NCBI RefSeq assembly: GCF_018619335.1
Contig: NZ_JAHHDX010000132.1
Location: 1 to 64,000, forward strand
Length of the DNA: 64,000 nt
Direction of reading: 5' to 3'
Source: Alteromonas sp. ALT199
Lineage (GTDB): Bacteria > Pseudomonadota > Gammaproteobacteria > Enterobacterales > Alteromonadaceae
Shown here: positions 26,748 through 36,051 of the stretch, piece by piece
Layout of the letters: each line of letters begins with the position of its first letter
Numbering within the stretch: position 1 is the stretch's first letter
Program-made: the position numbers and the translations under genes
Notes under the pieces: model-generated
What the model saw: the letters and a program-made list of their open reading frames with translations, nothing else
Database searches by the model: none
Told to the model about the DNA's origin: nothing

Positions 26748-27175
26748 ATTTATCAGGTTTATTAATGTAAGTGCCCTTTGTTATTGTATTTGCAAATGTA
26801 TGGCACTGAAAGCCCATATTCTTAACTTAGATAAGATTTACGTTGTTAGCTGTATAAAAGCGAGCGTGAATACGCCCTTTTGAGTACCGCAAGTCAATGT
26901 AGAGTAAGCGTACTCACGTTTATAAATTCACGAATTCAAGCTAACAAACGTAGCAAACTAGGTTAAGCTAAGCGTAATTGTGATAGGCTTTAGAAAGTAA
27001 ATATCGATACGATAATTAACTAATAGCAGCAAACAGTTACGCTCTAACGGCGCTTTTAAAAAATTTAAATCAGCGTGTCGATTTAAGAAGTGTTGAGCAT
27101 TTAAAGTGAGTTACCTGCGCAAAACGATGTGCTGGCTAGGTATGTAATGAATGATGTTAACTACGAGAACACGTA
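26748..27175. other. intergenic region between lysR and nag genes
   Basis: No reading frame of note occurs here. A short inverted repeat, GAGTAAGCGTACTC, is present at 26901-26914. The region should carry the divergent promoters of the LysR gene and the nag genes. I cannot point to a specific operator. Confidence 0.4.
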
Positions 27176-28090
27176 ATGAACTCTGATCTGTATTTTATCG
27201 GTATAGATGGCGGCGGTACTAAGTGCAGAGTCATAATACAAGATAAGAACGGCACGCAGCTAGGTCAGGGCATTAGCGGCCCCGCTAATATAATGCGAAA
27301 CGCAGAACTTGCTAAAACCTCTATATTGGATGGAGTAGAAAAGGCTATTGAATCTGCCAACGTCTTTTTAGCTTCACAAAGCAGTGATGCCTCCATAACA
27401 CCTATCACAGTATCACAATGCGTAGTAGCAGCCGGTCTTGCTGGCGCTAATATTACATCCGCGAAAACGCGCTTTGAAACCTGGGCGCACCCCTTTCACT
27501 CGCTTTATATACTAAGTGATTTACATGCTGCCTGCGTAGGCGCTCACAACGGCAAGCCCGGTGCAGTAATTATTGTGGGTACGGGCTCGGCTGGCACCGT
27601 ATTCAATAAGGATAAGTTTACAGACTTAGGTGGGCACGGTTTTCCTGTCGGCGACTTTGCCAGTGGCGCTTGGCTGGGTTTAAAAGCTATTCAGCACACC
27701 TTACTATGTATAGACAATATTCGAAGCCCTGATGGCCTCGCCAAAAAAGTATATGCAGAGCTTGGTACCTCAAATGCCGATGAGATTGTGGCTAAATGTG
27801 CTGGGTTTAGTACTCATCACTACGCGAGTTTAGCACCCTGTATGCTACCGCTTTTGCGTGAAGGTAATAACCAAGCGGTTCGTATCTTTAAAGAAGGGGC
27901 AGAATACTTAGAAACTATGGCACAGCGGCTTCTAGGTGATAATACGTATAAACTTGCTTTAATTGGTGGGTTAAGCAATGTGTATGTACCTTATTTTTCT
28001 GAGAATACCCGTACGCGCCTAAAAGCATGTGAACTATCGCCAGAGCAGGGCGCTATCAAGTACGCTAAGGCAATACATGATGACCAATAA
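27176..28090 (+). CDS. nagK: BadF/BadG/BcrA-type ATPase, probable N-acetylglucosamine kinase
   Basis: A 304-residue sugar kinase of the ASKHA fold. The phosphate-1 motif is GIDGGGTKCRVIIQD at the N-terminus. The phosphate-2 region is IIVGTGSAGTVF, and GGHGFPVGDFASGAWLG is the hallmark of the GlcNAc kinase branch of the BadF family. The next gene is nagA, which supports a role in making GlcNAc-6-phosphate from chitin-derived GlcNAc. Glucosamine kinase is an alternative. A 128-base gap with no terminator separates it from nagA. Confidence 0.85.
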   Translation: MNSDLYFIGIDGGGTKCRVIIQDKNGTQLGQGISGPANIMRNAELAKTSILDGVEKAIESANVFLASQSSDASITPITVSQCVVAAGLAGANITSAKTRFETWAHPFHSLYILSDLHAACVGAHNGKPGAVIIVGTGSAGTVFNKDKFTDLGGHGFPVGDFASGAWLGLKAIQHTLLCIDNIRSPDGLAKKVYAELGTSNADEIVAKCAGFSTHHYASLAPCMLPLLREGNNQAVRIFKEGAEYLETMAQRLLGDNTYKLALIGGLSNVYVPYFSENTRTRLKACELSPEQGAIKYAKAIHDDQ

Positions 28091-28218
28091 CGGTAAGTAA
28101 GCCATAAGGTCACATGGCAAATTTCGATGCAAGTAATGAGATAAGCGACGAAAAAGCAACGTTATAAGCAGCAAAAAACTCTGCTACAACCGCACGTAAT
28201 TAGGAAAGTGAAAGCCCA

Positions 28219-29358
28219 ATGATGAAAACAATTTTAGCCGAAAACGTTTTGATAAATGGTAAGTGGGAAAAAGGCCAAGTACTCACTATCAAAGATGGCG
28301 AAATTACTCACATCGAAGCACTTTCTAATTCAAAAAAACAGCGCGAAGAAATTCCTGAGTGCGTGTCAAACAGGCTTATTCCTGGGTATATAGATACACA
28401 AGTGAACGGTGGCGGTGGCGTATTGTTTAATCACGCCCCAACGTTTAAAAGCATAAGCACAATGGCCAAAGCCCATCGAAAGTTTGGCACCACCACATTA
28501 TTTCCCACGCTTATTACCGATGACATAGCAACAATCGAAAGCGCCGCCAATGCGGTAAGTGAAGCGATAGAAAGCGGCCACCCAAGCGTTGAAGGTATTC
28601 ATTTTGAAGGGCCGCACTTAAGCGTTGAGAAAAAAGGTGTACACCTTTCGAAATACATTCGCCCGCTCACCGACAGAGAACTTGCCACTTATACCCGAAA
28701 AGATCTCGGCAAGGTTATGATTACCGTAGCGCCAGAAAATACGTCGTGTGATGTTATTCGCGACTTGGTAAATCAAGGCGTTATTGTGGCGTTAGGGCAC
28801 TCTAATGCACCGTTTGAAGTGGTGGAACGCGCAATTGAGGCAGGTGCGTCTGGGTTTACTCATTTATATAATGCCATGTCGCCGTTTACGTCTCGTGAAC
28901 CTGGCATGGTTGGCGCAGCGCTTTTAAGCAACAACACCTGCGGCATCATTGTCGACCATCAGCATTTGCATCCTAAAGCCGTTGAACTTGCCTTTAAAAC
29001 CAAAGGGCCATCACAATTAATGCTGGTTACCGATGCAATGGCCCATGTCGGGGCTGACGAAGACGTTATAGACTTTTTCGATACGCACATAACCCGTGTC
29101 GGAAACAAGCTTACTACACCTGATGGCACCCTTGCAGGAAGTTGTTTAGACATGCACGGGGCAGTTATTAACTGCGTTAACGACATCGGAATTTCGCTAG
29201 AAGAAGCGAGCAAAATGGCAAGCGCAACACCGTCTATGTTTATGAGCATTAACGAGACGTTAGGCTGCATAGCTGTAGGTCAGCGGGCGAACTTTGTAGA
29301 GCTGAGCGAAGACAACGCACTTGCAAACGTTTGGCAAAATGGTGAAGTGTGCGTTTAG
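28219..29358 (+). CDS. nagA: N-acetylglucosamine-6-phosphate deacetylase
   Basis: It deacetylates GlcNAc-6-phosphate to glucosamine-6-phosphate, the committed step of GlcNAc use. At 379 residues it has family length. Metal and substrate residues appear in GYIDTQVNGGGG, HFEGPHLS (Glu), ALGHSNA (His), THLYNAMSPF (His) and LVTDAM (catalytic Asp). Two adjacent ATG codons exist at 28219 and 28222. A nagB deaminase and a transporter are not visible, so the pathway is completed elsewhere. Confidence 0.95.
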   Translation: MMKTILAENVLINGKWEKGQVLTIKDGEITHIEALSNSKKQREEIPECVSNRLIPGYIDTQVNGGGGVLFNHAPTFKSISTMAKAHRKFGTTTLFPTLITDDIATIESAANAVSEAIESGHPSVEGIHFEGPHLSVEKKGVHLSKYIRPLTDRELATYTRKDLGKVMITVAPENTSCDVIRDLVNQGVIVALGHSNAPFEVVERAIEAGASGFTHLYNAMSPFTSREPGMVGAALLSNNTCGIIVDHQHLHPKAVELAFKTKGPSQLMLVTDAMAHVGADEDVIDFFDTHITRVGNKLTTPDGTLAGSCLDMHGAVINCVNDIGISLEEASKMASATPSMFMSINETLGCIAVGQRANFVELSEDNALANVWQNGEVCV

Positions 29359-29724
29359 CACACTTGCTATTGAACAACTTGTAACAGGCTACTAATCAGC
29401 ATTTAAACATTCCTCACAACGCCCTCAACAATTGCGTAGCAAGCATTCAGCAACGTTTCAAAAGAGCTGAGTATTAAATTGTAACTGCCCGTTCTAAACA
29501 CCATCTGATATTTAGCTTTTTCAAGTTTAATAGTGCGGCTATGAATCTTCGTTAACCAATTTGAAAGTATCAGCAAGCGCTTACATATTTGCATTCCTCA
29601 TGTTTTCTTAAGAATACATTTGCTTTTTAAATGTATTGATAAAAATTTCCAATTTGTTGCATAAACGTTAGCTCACTATACTCAATCTCGTTTTCTACCT
29701 TTCAAATCAAAAAGAGTAAGTGGA
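29359..29724. other. intergenic region upstream of gcvT
   Basis: A minus-strand reading frame of 63 codons (29403-29594) has no recognisable family and is probably chance. ATACATTT (29614-29621) and AAATGTAT (29629-29636) form a short hairpin. I do not see the conserved core of a glycine riboswitch. The gcv promoter should lie in the last 120 bases. Confidence 0.4.
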
Positions 29725-30804
29725 ATGTCTAGTACCACCGCCCTACACGCAAAGCACCTAGAAGCCGGTGCGAAAATGGTCGATTTCTTCGGCTGGGATA
29801 TGCCAATTAACTATGGTTCACAAATTGAAGAGCATCACGCTGTGCGTCAAGACGCAGGTATGTTTGATGTGTCTCACATGACCATTGTTGATGCCAAAGG
29901 CCCTCAAGCCAAAGCGTATCTTCAGTACCTTTTAGCCAATGACGTGGCAAAACTAAAAGACAAAGGCAAAGCGCTATACAGCGGCATGCTTAACGAAGAA
30001 GGCGGTGTTGTAGACGACCTTATCGTTTATCACTTCGACGAAACTAACTACCGTTTAGTAGTTAACTCAGCAACGCGCGAAAAAGACATGAACTGGTTAA
30101 TGAGTAAAGCAGAAGGCTTTGACGTCACCATTACCGAGCGCCCTGAATTTGCCATGATTGCAGTGCAAGGCGCTAACGCAAAAGAAAAAGCAGCAAGCCT
30201 ATTTAGCGCAGCGCAAAAAGAAGCGGTGGCGGGCATGAAGCCATTCTTTGGTGTACAAGCAGAAGACTTGTTCATCGCTACCACGGGTTACACAGGTGAA
30301 GCAGGCTACGAAATTATGGTGCCAGCAGATCAAGCGGAAAGCTTCTGGCAAAGGTTGCTAGATGAAGGTGTTAAGCCATGCGGCCTGGGTGCTCGCGACA
30401 CCCTTCGCCTAGAAGCAGGCATGAACCTGTACGGCCAAGATATGGATGAAACCGTATCGCCACTAGCCGCTAACATGGGCTGGACAATTACATGGGAACC
30501 GGCTGAACGTGATTTCGTAGGGCGTAAAGCACTAGAAGCGCAGCGCGAAGCGGGTACCGACAAGCTAGTAGGCTTGGTTATGACTGAAAAAGGCGTGCTG
30601 CGTCATGGTCTTAAAGTGAAAACAGAAAGCGGCGAAGGCGTTATCACTTCAGGTACGTTCTCGCCAACACTTGGTCACTCAATTGCGATGGCACGAGTAC
30701 CACGTGACGTTGGTGAAACAGTAGAAGTTGAAATGCGCAAAAAGTGGGTTACAGTAAAAGTGGTTAAGCCCTCCTTTGTTCGCAATGGAAAAAGTGTTTT
30801 ATAA
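29725..30804 (+). CDS. gcvT: glycine cleavage system T protein (aminomethyltransferase)
   Basis: The T protein moves the methylene group from aminomethyl-lipoyl-GcvH to tetrahydrofolate and releases ammonia. It has 359 residues. Typical segments are [20 protein letters not shown] at the N-terminus, [15 protein letters not shown] and [19 protein letters not shown] near the C-terminal third. It is first in a gcvT-gcvH-gcvP cluster with 48 bases to gcvH. The pathway breaks down glycine to CO2, NH3 and 5,10-methylene-THF, and the shared L protein (lpd) is encoded elsewhere. Confidence 0.97.
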   Translation: MSSTTALHAKHLEAGAKMVDFFGWDMPINYGSQIEEHHAVRQDAGMFDVSHMTIVDAKGPQAKAYLQYLLANDVAKLKDKGKALYSGMLNEEGGVVDDLIVYHFDETNYRLVVNSATREKDMNWLMSKAEGFDVTITERPEFAMIAVQGANAKEKAASLFSAAQKEAVAGMKPFFGVQAEDLFIATTGYTGEAGYEIMVPADQAESFWQRLLDEGVKPCGLGARDTLRLEAGMNLYGQDMDETVSPLAANMGWTITWEPAERDFVGRKALEAQREAGTDKLVGLVMTEKGVLRHGLKVKTESGEGVITSGTFSPTLGHSIAMARVPRDVGETVEVEMRKKWVTVKVVKPSFVRNGKSVL

Positions 30805-30852
30805 GGCCTCAGCTACTAGGCCCCAAGTTAACAGAGAATAACAGGAACGATT

Positions 30853-31242
30853 ATGAGCAACATCCCAACTGATTTACGCTATGCCGCTACGCACGAATGG
30901 GTTCGCCCTGAAGGTAACGGTGTTTTCACTGTAGGTATTTCTGAGCACGCTCAAGGCTTACTTGGCGACATGGTTTTCGTTGATTTGCCAGATGTTGGCG
31001 ACGCAGTAAGCACTGGCGACGACGTATGTGTTGCTGAATCGGTAAAAGCAGCGTCTGACGTTTACGCGCCAATTTCAGGTGAAGTGGTTGAAGTAAACGA
31101 AGACCTAGAAGATTCACCAGAACTAGTTAACACTGACCCATATGGCGATGGTTGGCTATTTAAAATTAAAGCTGACGACGCGGCTGAAGTAGAAGGTCTA
31201 CTAGACGCTGAAGGCTACGAAAACAGCATAGACGAAGAGTAA
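30853..31242 (+). CDS. gcvH: glycine cleavage system H protein
   Basis: The lipoyl carrier shuttles the aminomethyl intermediate between P, T and L proteins. It has 129 residues with the lipoylation lysine at about Lys65 in ESVKAASDV. The N-terminus [13 protein letters not shown] and the C-terminal [12 protein letters not shown] are typical. It lies between gcvT and gcvP, with a hairpin downstream that may lower expression of gcvP. Confidence 0.97.
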   Translation: MSNIPTDLRYAATHEWVRPEGNGVFTVGISEHAQGLLGDMVFVDLPDVGDAVSTGDDVCVAESVKAASDVYAPISGEVVEVNEDLEDSPELVNTDPYGDGWLFKIKADDAAEVEGLLDAEGYENSIDEE

Positions 31243-31274
31243 TTCGTTACGCAGTTTTAAAAGAACCATATTTT

Positions 31275-31308
31275 AAAAAGGGGCATGAAGATAATTCAGC
31301 CCCTTTTT
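31275..31308 (+). terminator. intra-operon hairpin between gcvH and gcvP
   Basis: AAAAAGGGGC (31275-31284) and GCCCCTTTTT (31299-31308) pair perfectly over ten bases and end in a T run. It looks like a rho-independent terminator inside the gcv cluster and could allow partial read-through, or gcvP may have its own promoter. Confidence 0.7.
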
Positions 31309-31363
31309 AACTTAAAGATTTAACGCGCCCTTGCGGCAACCATTACGAGTGCTTAACAACGTT

Positions 31364-34272
31364 ATGTCGAATACTTCCCCTACATTGGCTCAACTAGAGC
31401 AAAAAGATACATTTATCCGCCGTCACATTGGCCCGGGTAAAGGCGAAATTGAAGAAATGCTGTCTGCCATTGGTGCAAGCTCACTAGACGATTTAGTTGA
31501 GCAAACTGTACCAGCAGGTATTGCGCTACCAGAGCCACTAAAATGTGGTGAAGGGGCGACAGAAGTTGAAGCATTAGGTGAACTTAAAGCCGTTGCAGAA
31601 AAGAACAAAATTAACCGTTCTTTCATTGGTATGGGTTACTACGATACTCACGTACCGAACGTTATTCTTCGCAACGTGCTAGAAAATCCAGGTTGGTACA
31701 CCGCGTACACGCCTTACCAGCCAGAAATTGCCCAAGGTCGTTTGGAAGCCATTCTTAACTTCCAACAAGTGACCATTGACCTAACTGGCCTAGAGCTGGC
31801 GTCAGCGTCATTACTTGACGAAGGTACAGCCGCAGCAGAAGCCATGGGCCTTGCTAAGCGCGTATCTAAAAACAAAAAAGCGAATGCGTTTTTTGTTGCA
31901 AACGACGTTCACCCGCAAACGGTTGACGTGGTTGAAACTCGCGCTGAAATGTTTGGTTTTGAAATCATCAAAGGTGCGGCAGAAGAAGCAGCAGAACACG
32001 ACGTATTCGGTGCGCTACTTCAATATCCAACCTCTACCGGTGAAGTAAAAGACATCAGCGACATCATTGCTGCAGTACAAGCGAAAAAAGGTATTGTGGC
32101 AGTAGCCGCTGACCTAATGAGCTTGGTAATGCTTAAGTCGCCTGGCGAGCTAGGTGCAGACGTTGCACTTGGTAGTGCACAGCGCTTTGGTGTACCTATG
32201 GGCTATGGTGGCCCGCATGCGGCATTCTTTGCTACACGCGACAGCTACAAGCGCTCACTACCTGGCCGTATTATAGGTGTAAGTAAAGATAGCCGCGGAC
32301 GCCCAGCACTTCGCATGGCGCTACAAACCCGTGAACAGCACATTCGCCGCGAAAAAGCGAACTCGAACATTTGTACAGCGCAGGTGCTGCTAGCCAATAT
32401 GGCAAGCTTCTACGCGGTATACCACGGCCCGCAAGGTCTTAAAACTATAGCTGAGCGCATTCACCGCTTCGCCGACATTCTTGCCACTGGTATTAGCCAG
32501 AAAGGTGCAGAAAAAGGTGTAGCCCTTAAGCACAGCACCTACTTCGACACGCTAACCGTAATGGTAAGCAACAAAGAAGACGTACTAGCAAGCGCCTACG
32601 CAAAAGGCATGAATCTGCGTGCAGACCTTGAAGGTGCGGTAGGTGTATCGCTAGACGAAACCACCACGCGTGAAGACATTGTTGCACTATTCGACGTACT
32701 GCTTGGTGAAGAGCACGGGTTATCAGTTGAAGGCCTAGATGCTGAAGTAACCACGCAAGGGTTAAATCTATTCCTGATGCGCTAGTACGTACAAGCGACT
32801 TCCTAACCCACGAAGTGTTTAACAAGTATCACTCTGAAACAGAGATGCTTCGCTATATTAAGAGCCTTGAAAATAAAGACTTGGCACTTAACCACTCAAT
32901 GATTTCATTGGGTTCGTGCACCATGAAGCTAAACGCAACGGCTGAGATGATCCCAGTAACATGGGCTGAATTCGGTCAGCTTCACCCGTTCGCGCCGCTA
33001 GACCAAGCAGTAGGCTACCAAGAAATGATTGCCGAGCTAGCCGAGTGGCTAATTAACGTAACAGGCTACGATAATCTTTCTATGCAGCCTAACTCGGGTG
33101 CGCAAGGTGAATACGCAGGCCTATTGGCTATTCAGCGCTATCATGAAAGCCGCGGCGAAGGCCACAGAAACGTGTGCCTAATTCCAAGCTCTGCCCACGG
33201 TACTAACCCAGCTTCGGCACAAATGGTTAGCCTTAAAGTGGTAGTAGTAGCTTGTGACGCTAACGGTAACGTAGACCTTGATGACCTTCGCAAGAAAGCA
33301 GAAGAAGTGGGTGAGAATTTATCGTGCGCCATGATCACATACCCGTCTACCCACGGCGTATACGAAGAAACTATTCGCGAAATGTGTGACATTGTTCACC
33401 AATACGGCGGCCAAGTTTACATGGACGGCGCGAACATGAACGCGCAGGTGGGCATTACATCGCCTGGCTTCATTGGTTCAGACGTATCGCACCTTAACCT
33501 GCACAAAACCTTCTGTATTCCACACGGTGGTGGCGGCCCAGGTATGGGACCAATTGGTGTTAAGTCGCACCTTGCGCCTTTCCTACCAAACCACACGGTT
33601 GTTAACGTAGAAACCGCAGGCAAAGGCTGTGGTGCGGTATCGGCAGCGCCATGGGGCAGTGCGTCAATTCTGCCTATTAGCTATATGTACATCAAAATGA
33701 TGGGCAGCGCAGGCCTACGCAAAGCGACCGAAGTCGCTATTCTTAACGCTAACTATGTGGCTAAGAAGCTAGAAGGGCACTTCCCAGTGCTTTACAAAGG
33801 CAACAATGGCCGCGTAGCGCACGAATGTATTATTGACCTTCGCCCACTTAAAGAAGCAAGTGGTGTAACCGAGCTAGACATTGCGAAACGCCTAAACGAC
33901 TACGGTTTCCACGCGCCAACCATGAGCTTCCCAGTAGCGGGTACGCTTATGATTGAGCCAACCGAGTCGGAAGCGAAGTACGAACTAGACCGTTTCATCA
34001 ACGCCATGGTTAGCATTCGCCAAGAAATTGCGAAAGTAGAAAGTGGCGAGTGGGATGCCACTGACAACCCGCTACATAACGCACCGCACACATTGGCCGA
34101 CATATGTGACAGCGACTGGAACCGCAGCTACGACCGCATGTTAGCGGCGTACCCAGCACCAGAAGTACACAGAAACAAGTTCTGGCCAACGGTTAACCGT
34201 ATTGATGACGTTTACGGCGACCGCAACCTTATCTGTTCTTGCCCTAGCATTGAGAGTTATGTTGAGGAGTAG
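31364..34272 (+). pseudogene. gcvP: glycine dehydrogenase (P protein) with a one-base frameshift
   Basis: The P protein decarboxylates glycine using PLP. I start at the ATG at 31364 rather than the upstream TTG. The first part reads in one frame to a stop at 32783-32785. The rest continues in another frame as [16 protein letters not shown], then the region before residue 500 of the family, through the PLP lysine motif [18 protein letters not shown], to the stop at 34272. The break sits at GGTTAAATCTATTCC (32760-32774), where one A or G missing after TTAAA would restore GLKSIPDAL. Apart from this, both halves are intact and full length for the roughly 965-residue family. It may be a true recent mutation or an assembly error. 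If real, the cell could not cleave glycine. Confidence 0.88.
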
Positions 34273-34289
34273 GGGGTTGGTGATGACTG

Positions 34290-34346
34290 TTAATTAAGTC
34301 TGTGACTATTTTAATTAAGTTTGTGACTGTAATTAAGATTGTGACT
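34290..34346. repeat. three tandem 18-bp repeats after gcvP
   Basis: Units of the form (T/G)TAATTAAG(T/A)(C/T)TGTGACT start at 34290, 34311 and 34329. They differ at few positions. They lie between the gcvP stop and its terminator, and no function is evident. Confidence 0.75.
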
Positions 34347-34370
34347 GACTAAGCTGTTTATAGATTTGAA

Positions 34371-34398
34371 AGGCGAGCCTTAAGTGCTCGCTTTTTTT
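34371..34398 (+). terminator. terminator of the gcv cluster
   Basis: GCGAGC (34373-34378) and GCTCGC (34386-34391) form the stem, and seven Ts follow. Confidence 0.88.
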
Positions 34399-34612
34399 AT
34401 TTTGATAAAAATTGGCAGTTATTGTAGCAGGCGAAATTTTTTTACTAAATGTTTAAACAGTTAGTGTTGGTTGGTAACAATAATTTGTAGTTTTCTATTG
34501 CAGTGTAATTTTTTACACTTTGATGTAATTGTTTTGGGTCAATTAGTTATTTGAATTATTGAGAAGTGCTGTGATGAATGAGTAGTTATTAGATAGATAG
34601 GTTCCCAGGTAA
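34399..34612. other. AT-rich spacer at the start of the accessory region
   Basis: No gene is visible. AGTGTAATTTTTTACACT at 34502-34519 is a perfect hairpin with 7-bp arms and a TTTT loop, possibly an operator for the zinc-ribbon genes downstream. Composition falls sharply here, so the backbone/island junction is probably close. Confidence 0.45.
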
Positions 34613-34663
34613 GGGCGAACTAAATCTATTTACAAAGAATTCTACCAATCACTTCAAAAATCA

Positions 34664-34906
34664 GTGGAAGTTAAAATTGTTGAAAATGAGATCCCAGTAA
34701 TTGAATGTACATCATGCCACAACCAGTCTTTTGATATAGATAAGGAAGAGTGCCTCCTGTGTGGTCATAAGGAAGAAGTACTTGATTGTAAATGGTGTAA
34801 TGCACCGTACATCTACTCTTCATTTGAGTACGCTGAAGAGGCTGAACTGTGCCCAAGTTGTGAAAGAAAAGATGGCTACGCATCTGCTAATCATGAAAAA
34901 TATTAG
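34664..34906 (+). CDS. small four-CxxC zinc-ribbon protein, possibly a truncated gene
   Basis: An 80-residue acidic protein with four CxxC pairs (CTSC, CLLC, CKWC, CPSC), which could bind two zinc ions. The frame stays open upstream to a TAA at 34610, so residues such as IYKEFYQSLQK could precede the GTG I use. The four cysteine pairs and their spacing resemble the C-terminal part of the next gene, which carries an additional N-terminal HEPN-like domain. So this may be the tail of a once larger paralogue. No function is recognised. Confidence 0.55.
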   Translation: MEVKIVENEIPVIECTSCHNQSFDIDKEECLLCGHKEEVLDCKWCNAPYIYSSFEYAEEAELCPSCERKDGYASANHEKY

Positions 34907-34952
34907 TGATGAGTTTGATAAGTAACGTTAGGCAGCTTTAAAGGAGTAAGTT

Positions 34953-35873
34953 TTGCAATTCAAATTCGATATAAAAGCCAATGCTATAGATAGCTTTAAC
35001 GAAGCGCTCGTAAAGTATGAACAAGGTCAAGCAGGTGATTTAAGGGCATTTAAATTCGCAATAACGCATTTGGCACATAGCGTTGAGTTAGTACTCAAAA
35101 TGTATCTTCAGACTTTAGATGAAAATCTCATCTTCTCAAAGTGCTTCAAGCATGTCACCAATAGAGCAAAGGACGACAATACTAATGTATTGGCAGCATT
35201 TAACGCTCTTAAATCAGAAAGCTTTGATTTTGAAAACCTAGTACAAGGGCACGCTTCTCCTCACACTGTCACAGTTGAACAAGCTCTCTCAATGGCTAGA
35301 TGTGAAGTGTGCAGTATCACCGGAAATCATTTTGTTGATCAAGACTTTATTGATGACATCAACTGGATGAAAAGTCTGAGGAATGAAATCGAACATTTTG
35401 AGTTTGAGTTTACCGCAAAAGATGTTCGTTTAAGCGTTGGTAAGTTGGTTCGTGGATTAGATGAGTTTACTGATCTATTTTCTCTATTCGATTTAGGAAA
35501 TGAAGTTGGTCAGGAACGCTATCAGGTCTTTAAGGTACTAGCGGATGAGTATGAGCATGCTGTCGCGGAAGCAAACATAGCTGTCGGGGAACAGAAGCAG
35601 GCGCTTTTTGCAGGGGTTAGGCCCAAACACCAGATACTCATAGAATGGAACATCTATACATGCCCTAGTTGTGGCAATAACACCATGATTCCTAACGATG
35701 ACTCTCAGATGGGATATCGCTGTACTCTCGAAGGTTGTGGTAACGAAGAATCAGAAGATATTGAGGTGGATTGCGAAATATGCGGAGCTGCTTGGGCAAA
35801 TGGAGAAATGACCTCTTGGGATGACACTTATACATATGTGTGTCCAAGATGCGAGAACCCAGAGGCTTGGTAA
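34953..35873 (+). CDS. HEPN-like domain plus C-terminal zinc-ribbon protein
   Basis: A 306-residue protein not matching a family I can name. The first 170 residues are helical, with FAITHLAHSVELVLKMYL early and LRNEIEHFEFEF later. The latter contains Arg143-x4-His148, the RxxxxH motif of HEPN ribonucleases. The last 85 residues carry four cysteine pairs (CPSC, CTLEGC, CEIC, CPRC), a double zinc ribbon. The start is a TTG with a strong AAAGGAG site eight bases upstream. HEPN proteins are common toxins and defence effectors, so an RNase role is reasonable but inferred. It lies 178 bases from the convergent ATPase/nuclease pair and may be part of the same defence cluster. Confidence 0.65.
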   Translation: MQFKFDIKANAIDSFNEALVKYEQGQAGDLRAFKFAITHLAHSVELVLKMYLQTLDENLIFSKCFKHVTNRAKDDNTNVLAAFNALKSESFDFENLVQGHASPHTVTVEQALSMARCEVCSITGNHFVDQDFIDDINWMKSLRNEIEHFEFEFTAKDVRLSVGKLVRGLDEFTDLFSLFDLGNEVGQERYQVFKVLADEYEHAVAEANIAVGEQKQALFAGVRPKHQILIEWNIYTCPSCGNNTMIPNDDSQMGYRCTLEGCGNEESEDIEVDCEICGAAWANGEMTSWDDTYTYVCPRCENPEAW

Positions 35874-36051
35874 CACGCAAAGACCGCAACTCTCACTTGG
35901 CTGCCGAGCAGCCCAAAAATACTCAAACTTCAAATTATATTATATATTCTAACACATATAATCGCCTGCGTCCGCTAAAGGCACTAATCCAAAGCTAAAG
36001 TGATAGTAATCCATATTATCTTAAGTAGAGAACTACATGTCAGTTCTTCAT

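Noticed and set aside
29403-29594. 63-codon minus-strand frame between nagA and gcvT
   Set aside because: No family, no ribosome site and an unlikely place between plus-strand genes.
29640-29724. Glycine riboswitch or PurR box before gcvT
   Set aside because: The conserved riboswitch core is not seen. GCATAAACGTTAGC only partly fits the PurR consensus.
31331-31363. Upstream TTG start of gcvP
   Set aside because: The 11 extra codons are not conserved-looking, and ATG 31364 gives the normal N-terminus.
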